Shown here: one piece after another, positions 10,362-22,436 of the stretch | Layout: each line of letters starts with the position of its first letter | Numbering within the stretch: position 1 is the first letter of the stretch | Source of the DNA: Gyromitra esculenta | Taxonomy: Eukaryota > Ascomycota > Pezizomycetes > Pezizales > Discinaceae | Length of the DNA stretch: 64,000 nt | Direction: 5' to 3' | Assembly (NCBI GenBank): GCA_038503075.1 | Contig: JBCAML010000010.1 | Span: 620,001-684,000 of the forward strand | The notes under the pieces: model-generated | The model's database searches: none | What the model was told of the DNA's origin: nothing | The model's input: only the letters and a program-made list of their open reading frames with translations | Made by a program: the position numbers and the translations under genes

Positions 10362-10960
10362 GCATAGCAAAGTCCATTCACCCACAGTTTCTAGGTCCCG
10401 TCTCATAGTTTTAATAGTAGATAGATTGTGTTGAAAGAATGAATAGATCTGATATATTGACTGTCCAGTAAACTAGAGAAGAGAAAACAGAATAGACGAA
10501 TGGGAGAAGAGCTCCATATATACTCCCTATGGAGTCATATATAAACAAGTTTATGGGGGCTCTTTGGGCGCCGAATAGATTGGCCTGAGCAACCCCCATT
10601 AGCAGTATAGACTATACCGAACGTCTTCGGTATCCCGAGTAGTGACGTACCAAATGAAACACTAGGAAGCCTATGGATATATACCATATATCCAACAGAT
10701 TGTGTCCATTCATCCCTGAGTGACAGTTTGTGATACTGCCGTTAGATTCCATTTACTACGAGCGAGCAAGTCGATATGCGACCCACAACCCCAAATGACG
10801 TAAATAATATTTCATTACATAGCTTCTAAGACACACTCTCACTGAGAGCATTACGTATACTCACGATACACGCACAGCTAGTAACTCCATGAGGGAATGA
10901 AACAAATGAAACAAGAAACGAGAGTATGAACAGCTCTTTTTCTTCGCCAACAAAACATCA
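10362..10960. other. Intergenic, 3' side of the CorA gene
   Basis: No supported gene. A short minus-strand frame near 10411-10599 looks like chance. The region probably holds the CorA 3' UTR. Confidence 0.45.
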
Positions 10961-12936
10961 TCAGATAAATCTCCACCTCTTTGCAAGGAAAAACGACACT
11001 AGCACAAACGTAAAAATAGTACCCAAGATACCAAAGAACCAATACAAATGCTCACCTCCCTGCCCAGGCACATGTACGTTCATACCGAAAAGACCACAGA
11101 TCAAGTTGAGTGGAACAAGGATAGTAGCGATGGTCGTAATCTTTCCCAGAACCTCGTTAGCGCGGTTGTTTGTCCGGATAGAGTCAACCGATAGCTGCGC
11201 GAGGTAGTTGGAGTGTGAACGTGACAGCATTTTCTCGAAGTGGGACAGATTGCCCATCATAGTAACGACGTGATCTGTAGCCGCATGCAGATTAGCTTCG
11301 GTTATCACTAACAACCCAGCGCAAAGAGAGTGACGTACCCTGAATATCGCCGAGATAAAGCCCAATTTCACCCCTCGGAGTTACTTGGTACTGTTCATTG
11401 CATCTTTTTGCAAATCCCTTAATGACGTCTGCCTTCCCACCTAGCAGCCTCATCAAGCCCATGCACTTCTTGCGGCACTCACCGATTTGCTTCAGCAAAT
11501 CGGTATAATCGTCCATCCGGGCAACGAAGACAACGTCTTCGATTGCATCAGATTCATTTTCGATATCATGAATCGAGGGACCGAACGAGTCAGTTATATC
11601 ATCACTGCACAGAACCTCAATTAGTATGCATTCTCGCATCTTGAAAATAAAAACACTTGGGTAAAGCCTACATCAAGGCATAACAGATCCAGTCAGACGA
11701 CAAAGCGACATAATCTCTCAGCTGCCTTATCCGCTTCCTAACATTGGCGCTGTGGGGGCAGGGGCTGAAATGGAAGCTTAGAACTCCTTCGCGGAATACA
11801 ATAATGTAGATGTTAATTGGCTCCATAAAATCTTCTGATTTTTTGTCGTGCACGAATGATCTGAAGCAAACAAAATAGTACGACCGGAAAAGCTCCACTT
11901 TCTCACGGGTTTCCTGGACACGGATATCCTCAGCAGTCAAAGGATGGATCGCAAAAGCCTTCATGAGCATAGTCAATTCTTCGCTTGTCGGATTGAAACA
12001 ATCGAGCCACCAAACACCCTGACCACCGCGGAACAGATCGTGAAAGTTCTCGCCATCACAGAGCAAATCACCAATCTCAGGGGCATGAATCGTAGAGTCC
12101 ATCTCTGAGGAAAAGAAACTGAAGCGATCGGGATTGCTGATACGGGGGTGTTGACGAGATCCAGGCGCTACTGTAGGATCAAGCTTCTCCTTCTCATTGA
12201 TGATTGAACATGCGTCGTCGTCCTTAGAAATCTCAACCGCTGCGTTGGAAGGGTTCGGCTTGGGGCGCATGCCCGCGAAGTACCTCTCTCCCTTTAAGGA
12301 TGAGCAGCTACTCATCTTTCTCCTCTTCGTATTGGCTTGCCCAAGGTTTTGGTTGAGTACGAACTCATCCATCCCCTCGAAATCAATACCACCCCGGATC
12401 CTAGTCTCTTCGGGCGGAGGGAAGCAAACATCTTCTTCCGCCTTCTGAGATCCCTCGTCACCTGAATTGGCACCAGACCCTTCATCAGCATTTGTGAAAG
12501 TCGGACGACGTGACACGGTTCGTCGAAGCCCCAAGACGAGTTCAGAAGGGGCTTGGCTGGTCATGGTAGCAGACCTATCCATGCGGCGACGATGCTCGGG
12601 ATTTGCAAATGCATTAACCGAGTTTGGAGGAGATGGTGAACGGGATGAGGCGCGTGATGGAAAGCGAATACTGCATCGACCGCCAACAATCGGGCCTTCG
12701 CTGTGTGGTGACAAGTTATCCTGGGCATCGTCATCGACAATTGCGTGCTCGTAGTCCCTGGAGATTGGGCTGTGAGTGTCTCCAAGTAGCATCGAAAAAT
12801 CAGGACGACCACGAATATCCTCAACACCCCCAGTTATCGCGTTTGAGCGCGGAAGGGAATGCGGTTGCATGCGGTGGTCATCCAGTTCAGCGACCGGGAC
12901 GCGGAAAGGAGGCGAGTCAGAGCGAGGCGTGTCCAT
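10961..12936 (-). CDS. CorA-family magnesium transporter (Alr1/Mnr2 type)
   Basis: Three exons on the minus strand: 12936-11672, 11604-11339 and 11274-10961, giving 614 residues. Introns of 67 and 64 nt have GTAGGC and GTACGT donors. The ~280-residue N-terminus is low-complexity, basic and Ser-rich, typical of fungal Alr/Mnr2 proteins. The CorA domain follows (WWLDCFNPTSEEL, then FAIHPLTAEDI), with the conserved YALIDDITDSFGP segment created by the first splice. The selectivity motif GMN is at about residues 574-576, at the end of the first of two C-terminal membrane helices (about 555-573 and 587-608). The family forms pentameric Mg2+ channels in the plasma or vacuolar membrane; which of the two is not clear from the sequence. 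Confidence 0.92.
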
Positions 12937-15900
12937 TTCTGCAGCTTTTGCAGGTTTCTTCCTTCTAATTTTTCAGAAATCTAGCAGGCTAGAGATCGTA
13001 TGACTTTTGGGTTTTCTAGTTTCGGTGCTTTTTGGTGACAACGAATACAAATGGATATATGGCGATGGGAAAAAAATTATCCCAATTTAGACAAATCAAG
13101 GCAATTCTATTGGCACGGTCAGCAGCCATCATGACAAAAAAAAACTCAAGTATATACCTATTAAGTACAGTGATCTGCGATGCAACGCTCTATGGCGAGC
13201 CGCTCTATGCGCTCACCGCGGTAGTTGCAGTCAATTTGGATGCCGTTGTGGGGTGAACATGTACCCCTCAAGGAAAACTAAGTTTTCGAAGAGGAAGAAG
13301 CGGAGATAGAAGGAACCGTGAGGATAATATCGGAGACGTTATCCTAGATTAAAACCGAGCGATGGTAAAAGACCTTGGTAGTTGTGACTAGAAGTTAAGT
13401 TGATCGAGAAGCAATAGGCCAATTATGGAGGTTTCTTGGAATCTCCGTAGACCCAAAATGGACTGAGGAGAGGGTAGGCGAAGGAGAACTTGAGGCTGAT
13501 GGATCCCGCCAACTTGGTAGTTTCTGAAGGATAAGGGCGCCGAGGCGTCGGAATTTCGTAATCGACGGGAGTAGAGGACGGATCGAACAGCGACAATACT
13601 GTTCTGGCAGGCACAGAAGTTGTTGTGGCTGGTGAGGGAAAGACGGATTTTCGTGCGAGGTGTTCTAGCCAAGGTAATGAGGGGGGGCTAGATAGTCAAT
13701 GCGAAAGAGGACGTTGAGCTTCCATGTGAGAGAGGGGCCGTGTGTCGTATCGGAGCAGAAGACGAGAGGGAGGATAGACGACGCCGAGACAGTTCAGAAC
13801 GGAGGTGATGGTAGAATAATAACACAGACAAGACAATAGGCGAACTGGCAGTGGACGAGGAAGAGGAGCAGCGAGTACAGACAAGATATCAAGCGTGTTC
13901 TCGTGGGAAGAGAGACGTGGTGTGGTGTGCAAGTGAGCAAGTGAGTGGGAAAGGAGGACTCAGCGGCGAAGAAGTAGCAGAAGAGAAAAAGGGACAGTCC
14001 AAGAAAAGGGTGGGAAAAAAAACCATGACAACCGCTTGCCCCGCGCTGGTTGGCCACACTGGTTGGCCCAGTTCACACAGTCGCTGGGATGCCCTGGTCC
14101 ATCAACCCTAACCCTCACACTCGGCAAATCACTAAGAGCGATTTATGCACGCCTTCCCGCCACCATGGTCCCTTTTGCACTCCTCTTTATTCTTGTCCAG
14201 ACTATTTCTCCTCACTCAGTCAGTCATGCTCATAACAAGCTCATAACCCACAACCCACGGGACCCCTCTGCCGTGTCGTTGCGTTACAACTTACAAATAT
14301 CCCTCGTGCCCAGCTATTTCTCCAACATTTCCCTGCCCAAGCAGGTTTTTGATTCGTCGTGGAATTACGGTTACCAAAATGCTATTGGCACACAGCTGTG
14401 TTTCGTGACCAGTCCTGTCTCTGTTCATAGTATGGAAGTACACACAAAATGAAATGAAATCGGTGATAGTAAACAGGAAACGGGCTGGAAAATACATCAT
14501 CCCTATCTCCCGTTACCTAGGTACGCCTAGGTCCGAGACCAACACACGAGTGGTTATCGATCCATAGATTTGGGGAGAGGGTCTGGCTACCTATCCATGC
14601 TACCACCTCCCCCATTTCCCAAACCCGCCGTTCACCCTCCCCTTTCAGCTGAAAGACTTGATGACCCTAACGCTAACATCACGCCGGAATGGAGGGTCAG
14701 CAAACTTGGGCTGGAGTGGTTATTTACTCTATCCTTTAGCTAATATTTCTGGAGTCAAAACAAAAAAATCTCCAAGAAATTTTTAAGGCATCGATTTCAT
14801 TCCATAAATTTTCTGCAAGGAATACTTTTGACATGCAATTTAATTTTTTTGATGGATGTGGCTTGGGACTTTAGGCATCGGAGGACAGCGATAACGTAAG
14901 TTCACCGTCTAGATTAGGTACTGTATCTCCCTAGGAAATCACCAAATGGCATCCTCTTCCATCCAAGAATGTATGTAATGTTATGCATCCGTGCGGGTAC
15001 AATATAATTAAAGTACCTACCTCGGCAGGTACACAGATACTCTGTGGTTCTTCCAAGCATCCGAACGGTTCCCAAGGAAGTAATAGGTCGCGAGACCACT
15101 CATCACCTAAGCATTTAACCAGAGGCTTTCTGCCGCGAATGGTGCTCTACGCGCCGCATTAGATCAAATCCCAGGTTTTTACCCGACTCTCGACCAGTCG
15201 CTTTCCCAAAGTTCCGCTACCCAACCGATAAGGTTGCAGACAGGAGAAGATGCCTATGTATGTACAGAACATTTCTTTAATTTATGTGGAGCATGAGATG
15301 TCGACTCTGCAGGGAGAGGAAGTAAAAAGCAAGCAAGAGATATGCGTATGCGCGCATAACAAAACTCCGTCGTGCAGGTGCCATGCATATAGCTTTAATT
15401 TACTACCTACATCTGTCTAGATCACAGAACCTTTAATGTCTGCAGAAACCGTAGTAAATCAATTACGATTGAAGTGCAGCGGTAAATAAATTGTTTTTGA
15501 AGCTAAATAGCCATTCGAAGTTGTATCTTTATTGCACGACATCCAGACAACTATCCGACGGCACGAGCGAAGGCCTATGATAAGATACTGAGCCGAAGCT
15601 GGATGTCTATCCAATATCCTTGCCCAGCGAAATCAGAATTTCATAAAACGATTGAGCCTCATCATTCAACGCTCAGATTTGTGCACACGTCGTCCCGAGC
15701 ACAGAATTTGTTTATAAGTGTAGATATCTTCGACGGGGCGAGCAGTGGAGAATTAGCATTTTCTCTATCAGATGTGCCTACAAATGTTAGTGTAGAAGCT
15801 GATAGTGAGGTTTGAACAGTTTCAACTTGGCATGAGCCATGCTCGTCTGGTGGTGATTAAGATGAAGGTATCAAGAATTTGTTATATTAAGAATTGAATC

Positions 15901-17691
15901 TCAGAGTAAGAAAATGTTCTTTGTGATAAGTGTACCATCAGTCAACTCATTTTTGTGCAAGCGGGCTGGTGGGAGTAATCATTGGTGATTATAGTACGGA
16001 TACATGTAGTCTAATAGAGATAAAGATCGCCCAACCAAACACAGCAAAGATATTCAAAACAGTAGTATCCACTTTACTGATACCGATCGTGAGTCTACCA
16101 GCGTAACAAGCAACTATAAACGAGTCACGACTTTGACCCGTGAGCAATCATTCAGGATACAGGTTCTAGCCGACTACTTGGCACGATTTTTTCTCTCTTT
16201 CTTTCGGTTCCCACCTTTTTTTTTTTTTTTCCGATACCAAGGGATTGGCGGTAACTTCAAACGGGAAGCGGCATATCGTCCAAGGATCTTGGTATAAAAC
16301 CCAGTTCTTTGAATCTACTGTTACCTAAAGCAGATACCCGGATATTAACAGACTTCTAACCCTCCTCCTAATACGAGTGGATTTTTTTTTTCTTCTCCTT
16401 AATTCCAGGGAATATAGTTAGTGGTAGAAATGGATAGCGTGGGTCGTTCCGAGTTGCGGAAACAGTCCGGGAGGTATGTAGTAGGCCTGAACGGTTTGGG
16501 ATTCGAGTTTGGAGAAATCAAGTTGCGGTATATACATATGTACATAATATGTAGCGTTAAATACAGAGAGTTAAATGCGTGTAAATATTACCTACGTTAT
16601 ATATATGTGGAGGACAACCCCCTCCCCCCCAAACTTCTTAGCTCTAATATGCCGAGTTTCTCCGTAGAACAGAAACACATCTATGGTAATTGTAGTTTCT
16701 GTTATTATATTATATACAGAACTCAAATACCCCTGCCCACAACCTTTCCATCAATACCCAGAGACTCGTATACTCGTATACATCATAAAGAACCTAAAAA
16801 CAAGCGTATTAGGTTGACCAATCAGGAAGTCGATATAGCTAGATCCAGCCAACCAGAAACCCCGACCTAGAACATGCATTTTCAGGTTCTTCATGTTGTA
16901 TTCGAGTAACTAACCCCCGAACAACAATAAACTCTAGCCAATAATCACTCCTCGGTGGCACTACCTACGCCTAGAGAAACAAGTAACACCACTAGGAACC
17001 TCTTTACAGTTACATGTATACGTAGTTAGTTAGTCCCCACCTACCATCAGGCCAGCAACACCGCACTTGTAAATTCCAGAACTAGGCAGAGCCTATCATG
17101 CCAATTTAGTGACGTCGATCTCCCGCAGAGCGGGATTGGGGGAGGGGGTTGGTTGCTTTTCGATAAGGATTGCCCGTCTGCTGTATACTCCTTGGCAGAC
17201 GCAGACTATAACGTAAACGGTGGATGGACTGGTGCTTCTCTGAATAGGTATTGCGGGTAAAATACAAGATGGAGGAGATAAAAAAATTTAATGAAAAAAG
17301 AACAAAAAAAGAACTTTGTAGTACTCATGCCGAAATCCATACTAGTGGAAGAAGCGGGAGGGAGGGAGGGAGGGAGGATTCTTTTTTTTTTCTTTCTATC
17401 GTATCGAAAAATAAAATAATCAAACACGAAGAATAAAAAAGAGACAAAGGGTGAAAAATAAATAAAAACAAGAAACAATAGGGGGGAAACGAAGGGAGAG
17501 AAAGAAAAAAGAAAAAAAAAAAGCCTCATTCACATAACCATATCCCTAAGAAGCTGAAGGAAAAAAAAAACCCCCCCGGGAAAAACCCAAATTCCAAAGT
17601 CCTAACTCCAAGAGAGAACGTCTCCCATTCTCACCACATATTTCTGCAATACAATTTCCCATTCTCTTCCAAATACGTTCTACTGGGAACT
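12937..17691. other. Long gene-poor stretch between CorA and EAF genes
   Basis: 4.7 kb with no frame that I can support. It holds the CorA promoter, a telobox-like site at 14104-14115, T-rich tracts near 16215 and 16385, and G/A-rich low complexity at 17340-17520. ORFs such as 14036-14452 and 16421-16870 lack family features or introns and look fortuitous. A non-coding RNA cannot be excluded. Confidence 0.5.
14104..14115. promoter_or_regulatory. Telobox-like site, two telomeric repeat units
   Basis: AACCCTAACCCT, 1.17 kb upstream of the CorA start. Teloboxes in ascomycete promoters are bound by Myb-type telobox factors; function here is inferred. Confidence 0.35.
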
Positions 17692-19194
17692 TCACTCCTC
17701 CTCGCTCTCGCTCTCGCTCTCGTCCACCACTCCAGATCCCATCAGCGCTCCTAAGCTCATAGGCGCTCCTCCTCCCACGCCGATCCCCAATCCTACATTC
17801 TTTGGTGGACCTCTCGCTGGCGCCATATCCTCGTCTTCGAATATAATCTCTCCATCCCCGTCCGGTTCGCCTTCCGCATCGATATCGATATCGATATCCT
17901 CTCCGTCCCCGTCACCACTTTCCAATTCCTTCTCGAGCAGCTCCGCCAAATCCAGACCATCGTCTTCATCATCGTCTTCCTCCTGCTGTATAGGCGCAGG
18001 AACGTTATTAGGGCGATGCGGAGGGTCCTCATCAGAGTCGTCGACATCTGATATTTCCTCTTCCGACTGTTCCTCCTGTAGCGGCTGCGAAGGCTCCGGA
18101 AACACGAGTACCTCCGGTTCCTCATGCTGCACCTTCCTCCTCGCGGCAGCACCACTGCGCGAAACCGGCGGTTTCTTAGCCGGTGGAGCCGGCCGTGGTA
18201 GTGGTGGAGGAGCAGGCTCACCGTACCCATCATCTCCGTCTTCATCTTCATCGTCTGCTTCATCCGTATCATCCTCATCGCTGCTCGAATCACCCGGATC
18301 GTGGTGCGCATGAGCCGGCGAATGCAATTGCACACCCGGCGACATCGTAACTGGTTTCTTCCCGGCGAATGGGCTTTTCCCACCAACCTTCTTCGGCCCA
18401 ATAGCGACGTAGCCCTTCCCTCCAATCGTAGACCGTCCGTATGATATGCCTAACCCCATGTCTTCATCCTCGTCTTCCTCCGGTTCATCATCTTCCGGTG
18501 CTCCCTTGCCGGCCCTCTTCAGCGCCTCCTTCCGCCGTTCTTCTCGCTCGGCTTTCTGCTCGGCGCGCGATTTGGTCGTGGTTTTCTTGTTGATGAAGTG
18601 GCGGTAATCGAACGGATTATCGTCCTCCTTCTCGCCAGCACTCGCATCGTCGTCTTCGCCGTCGGGAATCGGTGGCCGTAGTGGCAGTGGCGGGTGCGCA
18701 AGCGCGTACACCTTCGCGTTAAATGTGAATGTCGAGGAGAGCTTCTCGAGAGTGAAGGATTGGGTGGCGGGGTCGAAGAGGAGTATACACTCGGTTTTGC
18801 GCGGCGCAGGAACGTGTTGAGAGCCAGTATACGTTACGGGAGCCGGGGTAGAGTTGGCCGAGGTGGGTGGTGGCGTGAGGTTTAATGTGTATGGAGCTTC
18901 GCCGTTTGGCGCGTGTTTGGTTAGTCGTGGTGGAACGGCGTTGCTGAGGGCCGCGGTGGGTTTGCAGTTGTCTGTGTTAGATGTTAGTGAGTGTGTGAGT
19001 GTATGTGAGTGTATGTGAGTGTACGTTGGGCGGGAAGAGAAAAGAAAAAAATGGGGGAACGTACATTTCACGCTGGTGAATAGGTCGGTGGTGGTATCGT
19101 GTGGTCGCTTCAGGGTTTCGCCAATCCTTATGGTGTATTCGCCTGGTTTGCTCACCTCGACCATCTGCTTCACTGCTGGGGTCCCAGACGGCAT
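17692..19194 (-). CDS. Eaf-like RNA polymerase II elongation factor (ELL-associated factor)
   Basis: Two exons on the minus strand: 19194-19065 and 18971-17692, giving 469 residues. The 93-nt intron (18972-19064) has a GTACGT donor and an ACAG acceptor, and contains a TGTGAG-type repeat. The N-terminal ~150 residues match the Eaf domain pattern: GEYTIRIGETLKRP, then PYTLNLTPP and RKTECILLFDPATQSFTLEK. In EAF proteins this domain binds ELL and promotes elongation. The remainder is disordered and very acidic, with Asp/Glu runs and a terminal Ser-Glu repeat, as expected of a transactivating tail. A longer unspliced frame exists but would insert a non-conserved His/Thr-rich stretch. Confidence 0.82.
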   Translation of the reverse strand: MPSGTPAVKQMVEVSKPGEYTIRIGETLKRPHDTTTDLFTSVKCTFPHFFLFSSRPTYTHIHSHTLTHSLTSNTDNCKPTAALSNAVPPRLTKHAPNGEAPYTLNLTPPPTSANSTPAPVTYTGSQHVPAPRKTECILLFDPATQSFTLEKLSSTFTFNAKVYALAHPPLPLRPPIPDGEDDDASAGEKEDDNPFDYRHFINKKTTTKSRAEQKAEREERRKEALKRAGKGAPEDDEPEEDEDEDMGLGISYGRSTIGGKGYVAIGPKKVGGKSPFAGKKPVTMSPGVQLHSPAHAHHDPGDSSSDEDDTDEADDEDEDGDDGYGEPAPPPLPRPAPPAKKPPVSRSGAAARRKVQHEEPEVLVFPEPSQPLQEEQSEEEISDVDDSDEDPPHRPNNVPAPIQQEEDDDEDDGLDLAELLEKELESGDGDGEDIDIDIDAEGEPDGDGEIIFEDEDMAPARGPPKNVGLGIGVGGGAPMSLGALMGSGVVDESESESEEE

Positions 19195-20246
19195 GGTGAA
19201 TGTGGTGTATGTGTGTATGTGTGTGTAAACGAAACCAAACCAAACAAAGATTCACCTTCACAGAGCGATTGTTTGGATCTATCGTCAGACTGTATGGTGG
19301 CGGTGGTGGTGGGGGGGACAGACAGCCCTCGGACCTTAGGGATGAAGTAATGTAAGATGATGCGTACCGTAACGCGCCTCTGAACGAAACGAGGGCAGGG
19401 TTTTGTTTTGCCTTAGATGGTGTGCAGTGTAGCTCTGTATGTGGTTAGTTAGCCGCTGTCTGGCTGCCTGGTGGGGCGGAGGGAGCGAGGGAGGGATGAA
19501 GGCTCGGTATTTCGCACAGAGCCGCCAATCGTACAAAGAAGCAAAAATAAATAAAAAGACAGTTGTGGAGGAAGGGGGGATTTCCAATTGAGCTGTCTGT
19601 GGGGAAGTTGGTTCGTGCCCCCCCCCAATTGAAGTACGTACAATAGGTACGTATTTTCTATTGACGATTCAATCTCATCCTTCCCCCATCTGCCGATTGA
19701 AAATTCGCTGCGGGGACGAGTTCGATTTGAGAAGATTTTTTTTTTCTTTATATGCAAGATCCCGATGTTGAAAGGTTTCTTGCTCTAGTCTCCACTGAGC
19801 TGATACATCCCACAGAGGGCACGGAACGCGTATCCCTCATCCAGTCGTGACTTTTTGCTTGTGGGGCCTGAGGCTCTGATGGCAGAACGATTCTGCTTTT
19901 TTTGCCCTTTTTTTCGATCTGCTGGGATGCATGCTGACGTGCGTCGATGCATATATGTAGAGCATTGGTGCATCTGCGCCCGCCTATGTATAGAGACGCA
20001 ATTGCTATAACGGCTCATGGAAAATCATCCGATTCAAAGAAATATATGGTGTTTATCGAGTGATAATTCATGAATACCATAATAACAACCAGAGTACTCG
20101 ATCCCTTAACTACCAAAACCCCCAATGTCCCCACCGCCAAAGCCAAGTCTACGACAGAAACCGGATATACAAACAATTAACCCTCGCAGTAAAACAAACA
20201 ACACCCATTCGCCAAAAATGAACAAAAAACACCAAGCCCAACCCTA
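19195..20246. other. Intergenic between the Eaf-like gene and COG8
   Basis: Promoter of the Eaf-like gene and 3' region of COG8. A poly-C run (19620-19626) and a T-run near 19737-19745 are visible. No gene is supported. Confidence 0.45.
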
Positions 20247-21737
20247 TTACCCCCTCCCTGCCAGCGTCTCCAACCGGCTAGCAAGCACCTTATGTTTCGC
20301 TACAACATTAACCCATTCCTCTTCTCCACCCCCACGATCTCCATCCTCCTCCTCCTCCTCCTCCTCCTCCATGCCCATTCCAAAACACTCCACCACCCCC
20401 AAAATAGCCCCAAACTCACCCCCCAGCCGTCCCAGACTCCCCGCCGCATACAGCACCTGCGTCAACAAACTCTCCCTCACTCCACGCTCCTCCACATTTC
20501 CCAAATACGCGCCCAAAGTCTCCGTTAGCAGACTCACCAGATGCAAAACAAAGCTACATAGTGGATCTGGCGGTTGTCCGCCATCTGGATCGTCTTCCGC
20601 CAGTCCGCTCGAGAGCGTACTCAGTGTTGACGAAGAGCGGCTCCGTATCGTACCCACCCTACTCTGCGGAAGTGCCTGCGAGAAGTTAGGCAGTGGTCCC
20701 TGCGACAGTACAGGCGACGACCCGATGACTGGCGAAGGAGGGTAAGACTCGGGGTACGACGGTGATGGTAGCGCATTCGGGAATATCGAGCGATACATTG
20801 ACACGATACCGAACGACTGCTCTCGGAAAACTTCGATCCACCGCTTTAAGTAGCGTTCGGTCTGTGTACCACCACTGCTATAGCTTCCTCCACTGCTTGA
20901 GTTATTTCTACTAGCGTCGCCCACACGGCGCCGTTTCTCGTTGTCGGCGAGATGCCGCAGTGGTTCTAGTGCTTCGAGAAGACCGGCAAGGAAGGCGCAG
21001 CGACACACGAGGAATAGCCCACGGAGCCCACGCTCGTCAAGTTGGGAGGCAGTAGAGCAACGGCGGAGGAAACCAATTGTTTTCATAGCGGTAGGGAGCT
21101 TGAGTGGACCACGTAGAGTAGCGATGAGGTTCGTAGTCATGGATTTTTGGAGGGTCTCGCATTCGGACGCGACGGAGAGGATAGTGGGGGATGTAGGGTA
21201 GAGGGTTTGGAGCCGCCTGACATGGGCGAGGAGGTCGAGGGCAGTTGGGTAGGACGAGGATGCAATTAAGCTCTGGAGTAGAGTTGGGAGCTGCAGAATG
21301 TCGAGAAGCCTGTCGAGGTTCCGGGAGAGCAGGTGGGATTTCTGGCGGTTCTGGAGGTGTGGCCCGTCGCGGCTGAAGGAGGAGGCGAATTCTGTGATCT
21401 GGGCATCGACGGTGGGGAGGTCAGCACGGAGGGAGGAAAGTGACTCGTCGAGCTGTATCGTTGATTCCGGGACAGCCGAGAGGTGGTGAGACGAGGCGAT
21501 AAGCGCTTTGTGGGAGCGAGACGAGAGCTTTTGGAGGTTGAGATTAAGGCTGTGGAGGGAAGCCGAGAGGGACGAGGGCTCCGTTTCGAGAATTGAGGTG
21601 AGTGGGAGCGAGGAGAGACGTGCGAGATAGCTGCTTGATACTGCTGGGTCTGGTGGGGGAGCAGTGGGGGGAAGGTGGGGGAGCAGAAGATCGAGAAGCG
21701 GGTCAGCAGAGGGAGAGGGAGACACGTCTGTAGCCAT
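20247..21737 (-). CDS. COG8: Conserved oligomeric Golgi complex subunit 8
   Basis: Single exon, 496 residues from the ATG at 21737. The frame extends 46 codons further up, but the MATDVSPS start fits the family better because the upstream part is low-complexity. The N-terminal half has the Cog8/Dor1 pattern: SYLARLSSLPL, then LNLNLQKLSSRSHKALI and a run of helices (LLSRNLDRLLDILQLPTLLQ, ALDLLAHVRRLQTLYP). Cog8 is a lobe B subunit of the COG tether that captures retrograde vesicles at the Golgi. A poly-Glu stretch near the C-terminus is encoded by a CTC/TCC repeat at about 20343-20370. The frame has no intron. Plus-strand ORFs across it are shadows. Confidence 0.85.
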   Translation of the reverse strand: MATDVSPSPSADPLLDLLLPHLPPTAPPPDPAVSSSYLARLSSLPLTSILETEPSSLSASLHSLNLNLQKLSSRSHKALIASSHHLSAVPESTIQLDESLSSLRADLPTVDAQITEFASSFSRDGPHLQNRQKSHLLSRNLDRLLDILQLPTLLQSLIASSSYPTALDLLAHVRRLQTLYPTSPTILSVASECETLQKSMTTNLIATLRGPLKLPTAMKTIGFLRRCSTASQLDERGLRGLFLVCRCAFLAGLLEALEPLRHLADNEKRRRVGDASRNNSSSGGSYSSGGTQTERYLKRWIEVFREQSFGIVSMYRSIFPNALPSPSYPESYPPSPVIGSSPVLSQGPLPNFSQALPQSRVGTIRSRSSSTLSTLSSGLAEDDPDGGQPPDPLCSFVLHLVSLLTETLGAYLGNVEERGVRESLLTQVLYAAGSLGRLGGEFGAILGVVECFGMGMEEEEEEEEDGDRGGGEEEWVNVVAKHKVLASRLETLAGRG

Positions 21738-22436
21738 TGTATGGGGGAGAGACAGCTGGATGCAAGGGGGAGAAGGGGGAGAAGGGAGACTGGCGATATG
21801 TACAGTGCACGAAGCAGCCGAGTGCTCTTTGGTGTTTGGCTGCAGCCGAGCTTGTCTCTTGTTGTCCGTCAACACTCGGCCGCCCCACCTGCCGTTACCC
21901 GGCTACAGACAGCAGTCTCGGCAGCAACCAGCACCGCCCATCACTTGCAGGGACAGTTGGGTCTCCTCTCAATGGTAATAATAGTTCTTCATGCTTGCCT
22001 GGGACTCCTCTCGCTGGTTTTGCTAAATCTCAAGTGCTGTCTCTGTCCACTAACCTACACAAGCAGAACAAGCGGGTATGAGCAAACAATGCAACACAGC
22101 AACACAGCAACACGATACACAACACTTGAACGTAAATAACGTACAAAACGCCCCGCAAACTCCACAAAGCTATCCGAAACCATTCCTCCCCCCATCTTCT
22201 CGAGAATAATACACCACACCATCAAACATGCTTCCCATCCATTGGCACAGAAAAGAGGAAAAAGAAAAGAAGGGGAATAACACGTCGAGTAACAGAATAC
22301 AAATAAAACAAAATAAATTGAAAAACGCCCATGCCCTTTTGCTAACCCTCCTACAATGTGCAAGTCTAGCCAATAAAAGTCGCTTCACTTACACTAGTCT
22401 CCCACTCCCATCTCTTACCTTTCACCATCCATCCAT

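Noticed and set aside
11292..11639. Separate small gene between CorA exons
   Set aside because: It is the second CorA exon; splice signals on both sides join it in frame.
16421..16870. 149-codon plus-strand ORF
   Set aside because: Tyr/Ile-rich chance frame in AT-rich DNA; no recognisable domain or start context.
20125..20745. 206-codon plus-strand ORF
   Set aside because: Antisense shadow of COG8, Ser/Pro low complexity, no family features.
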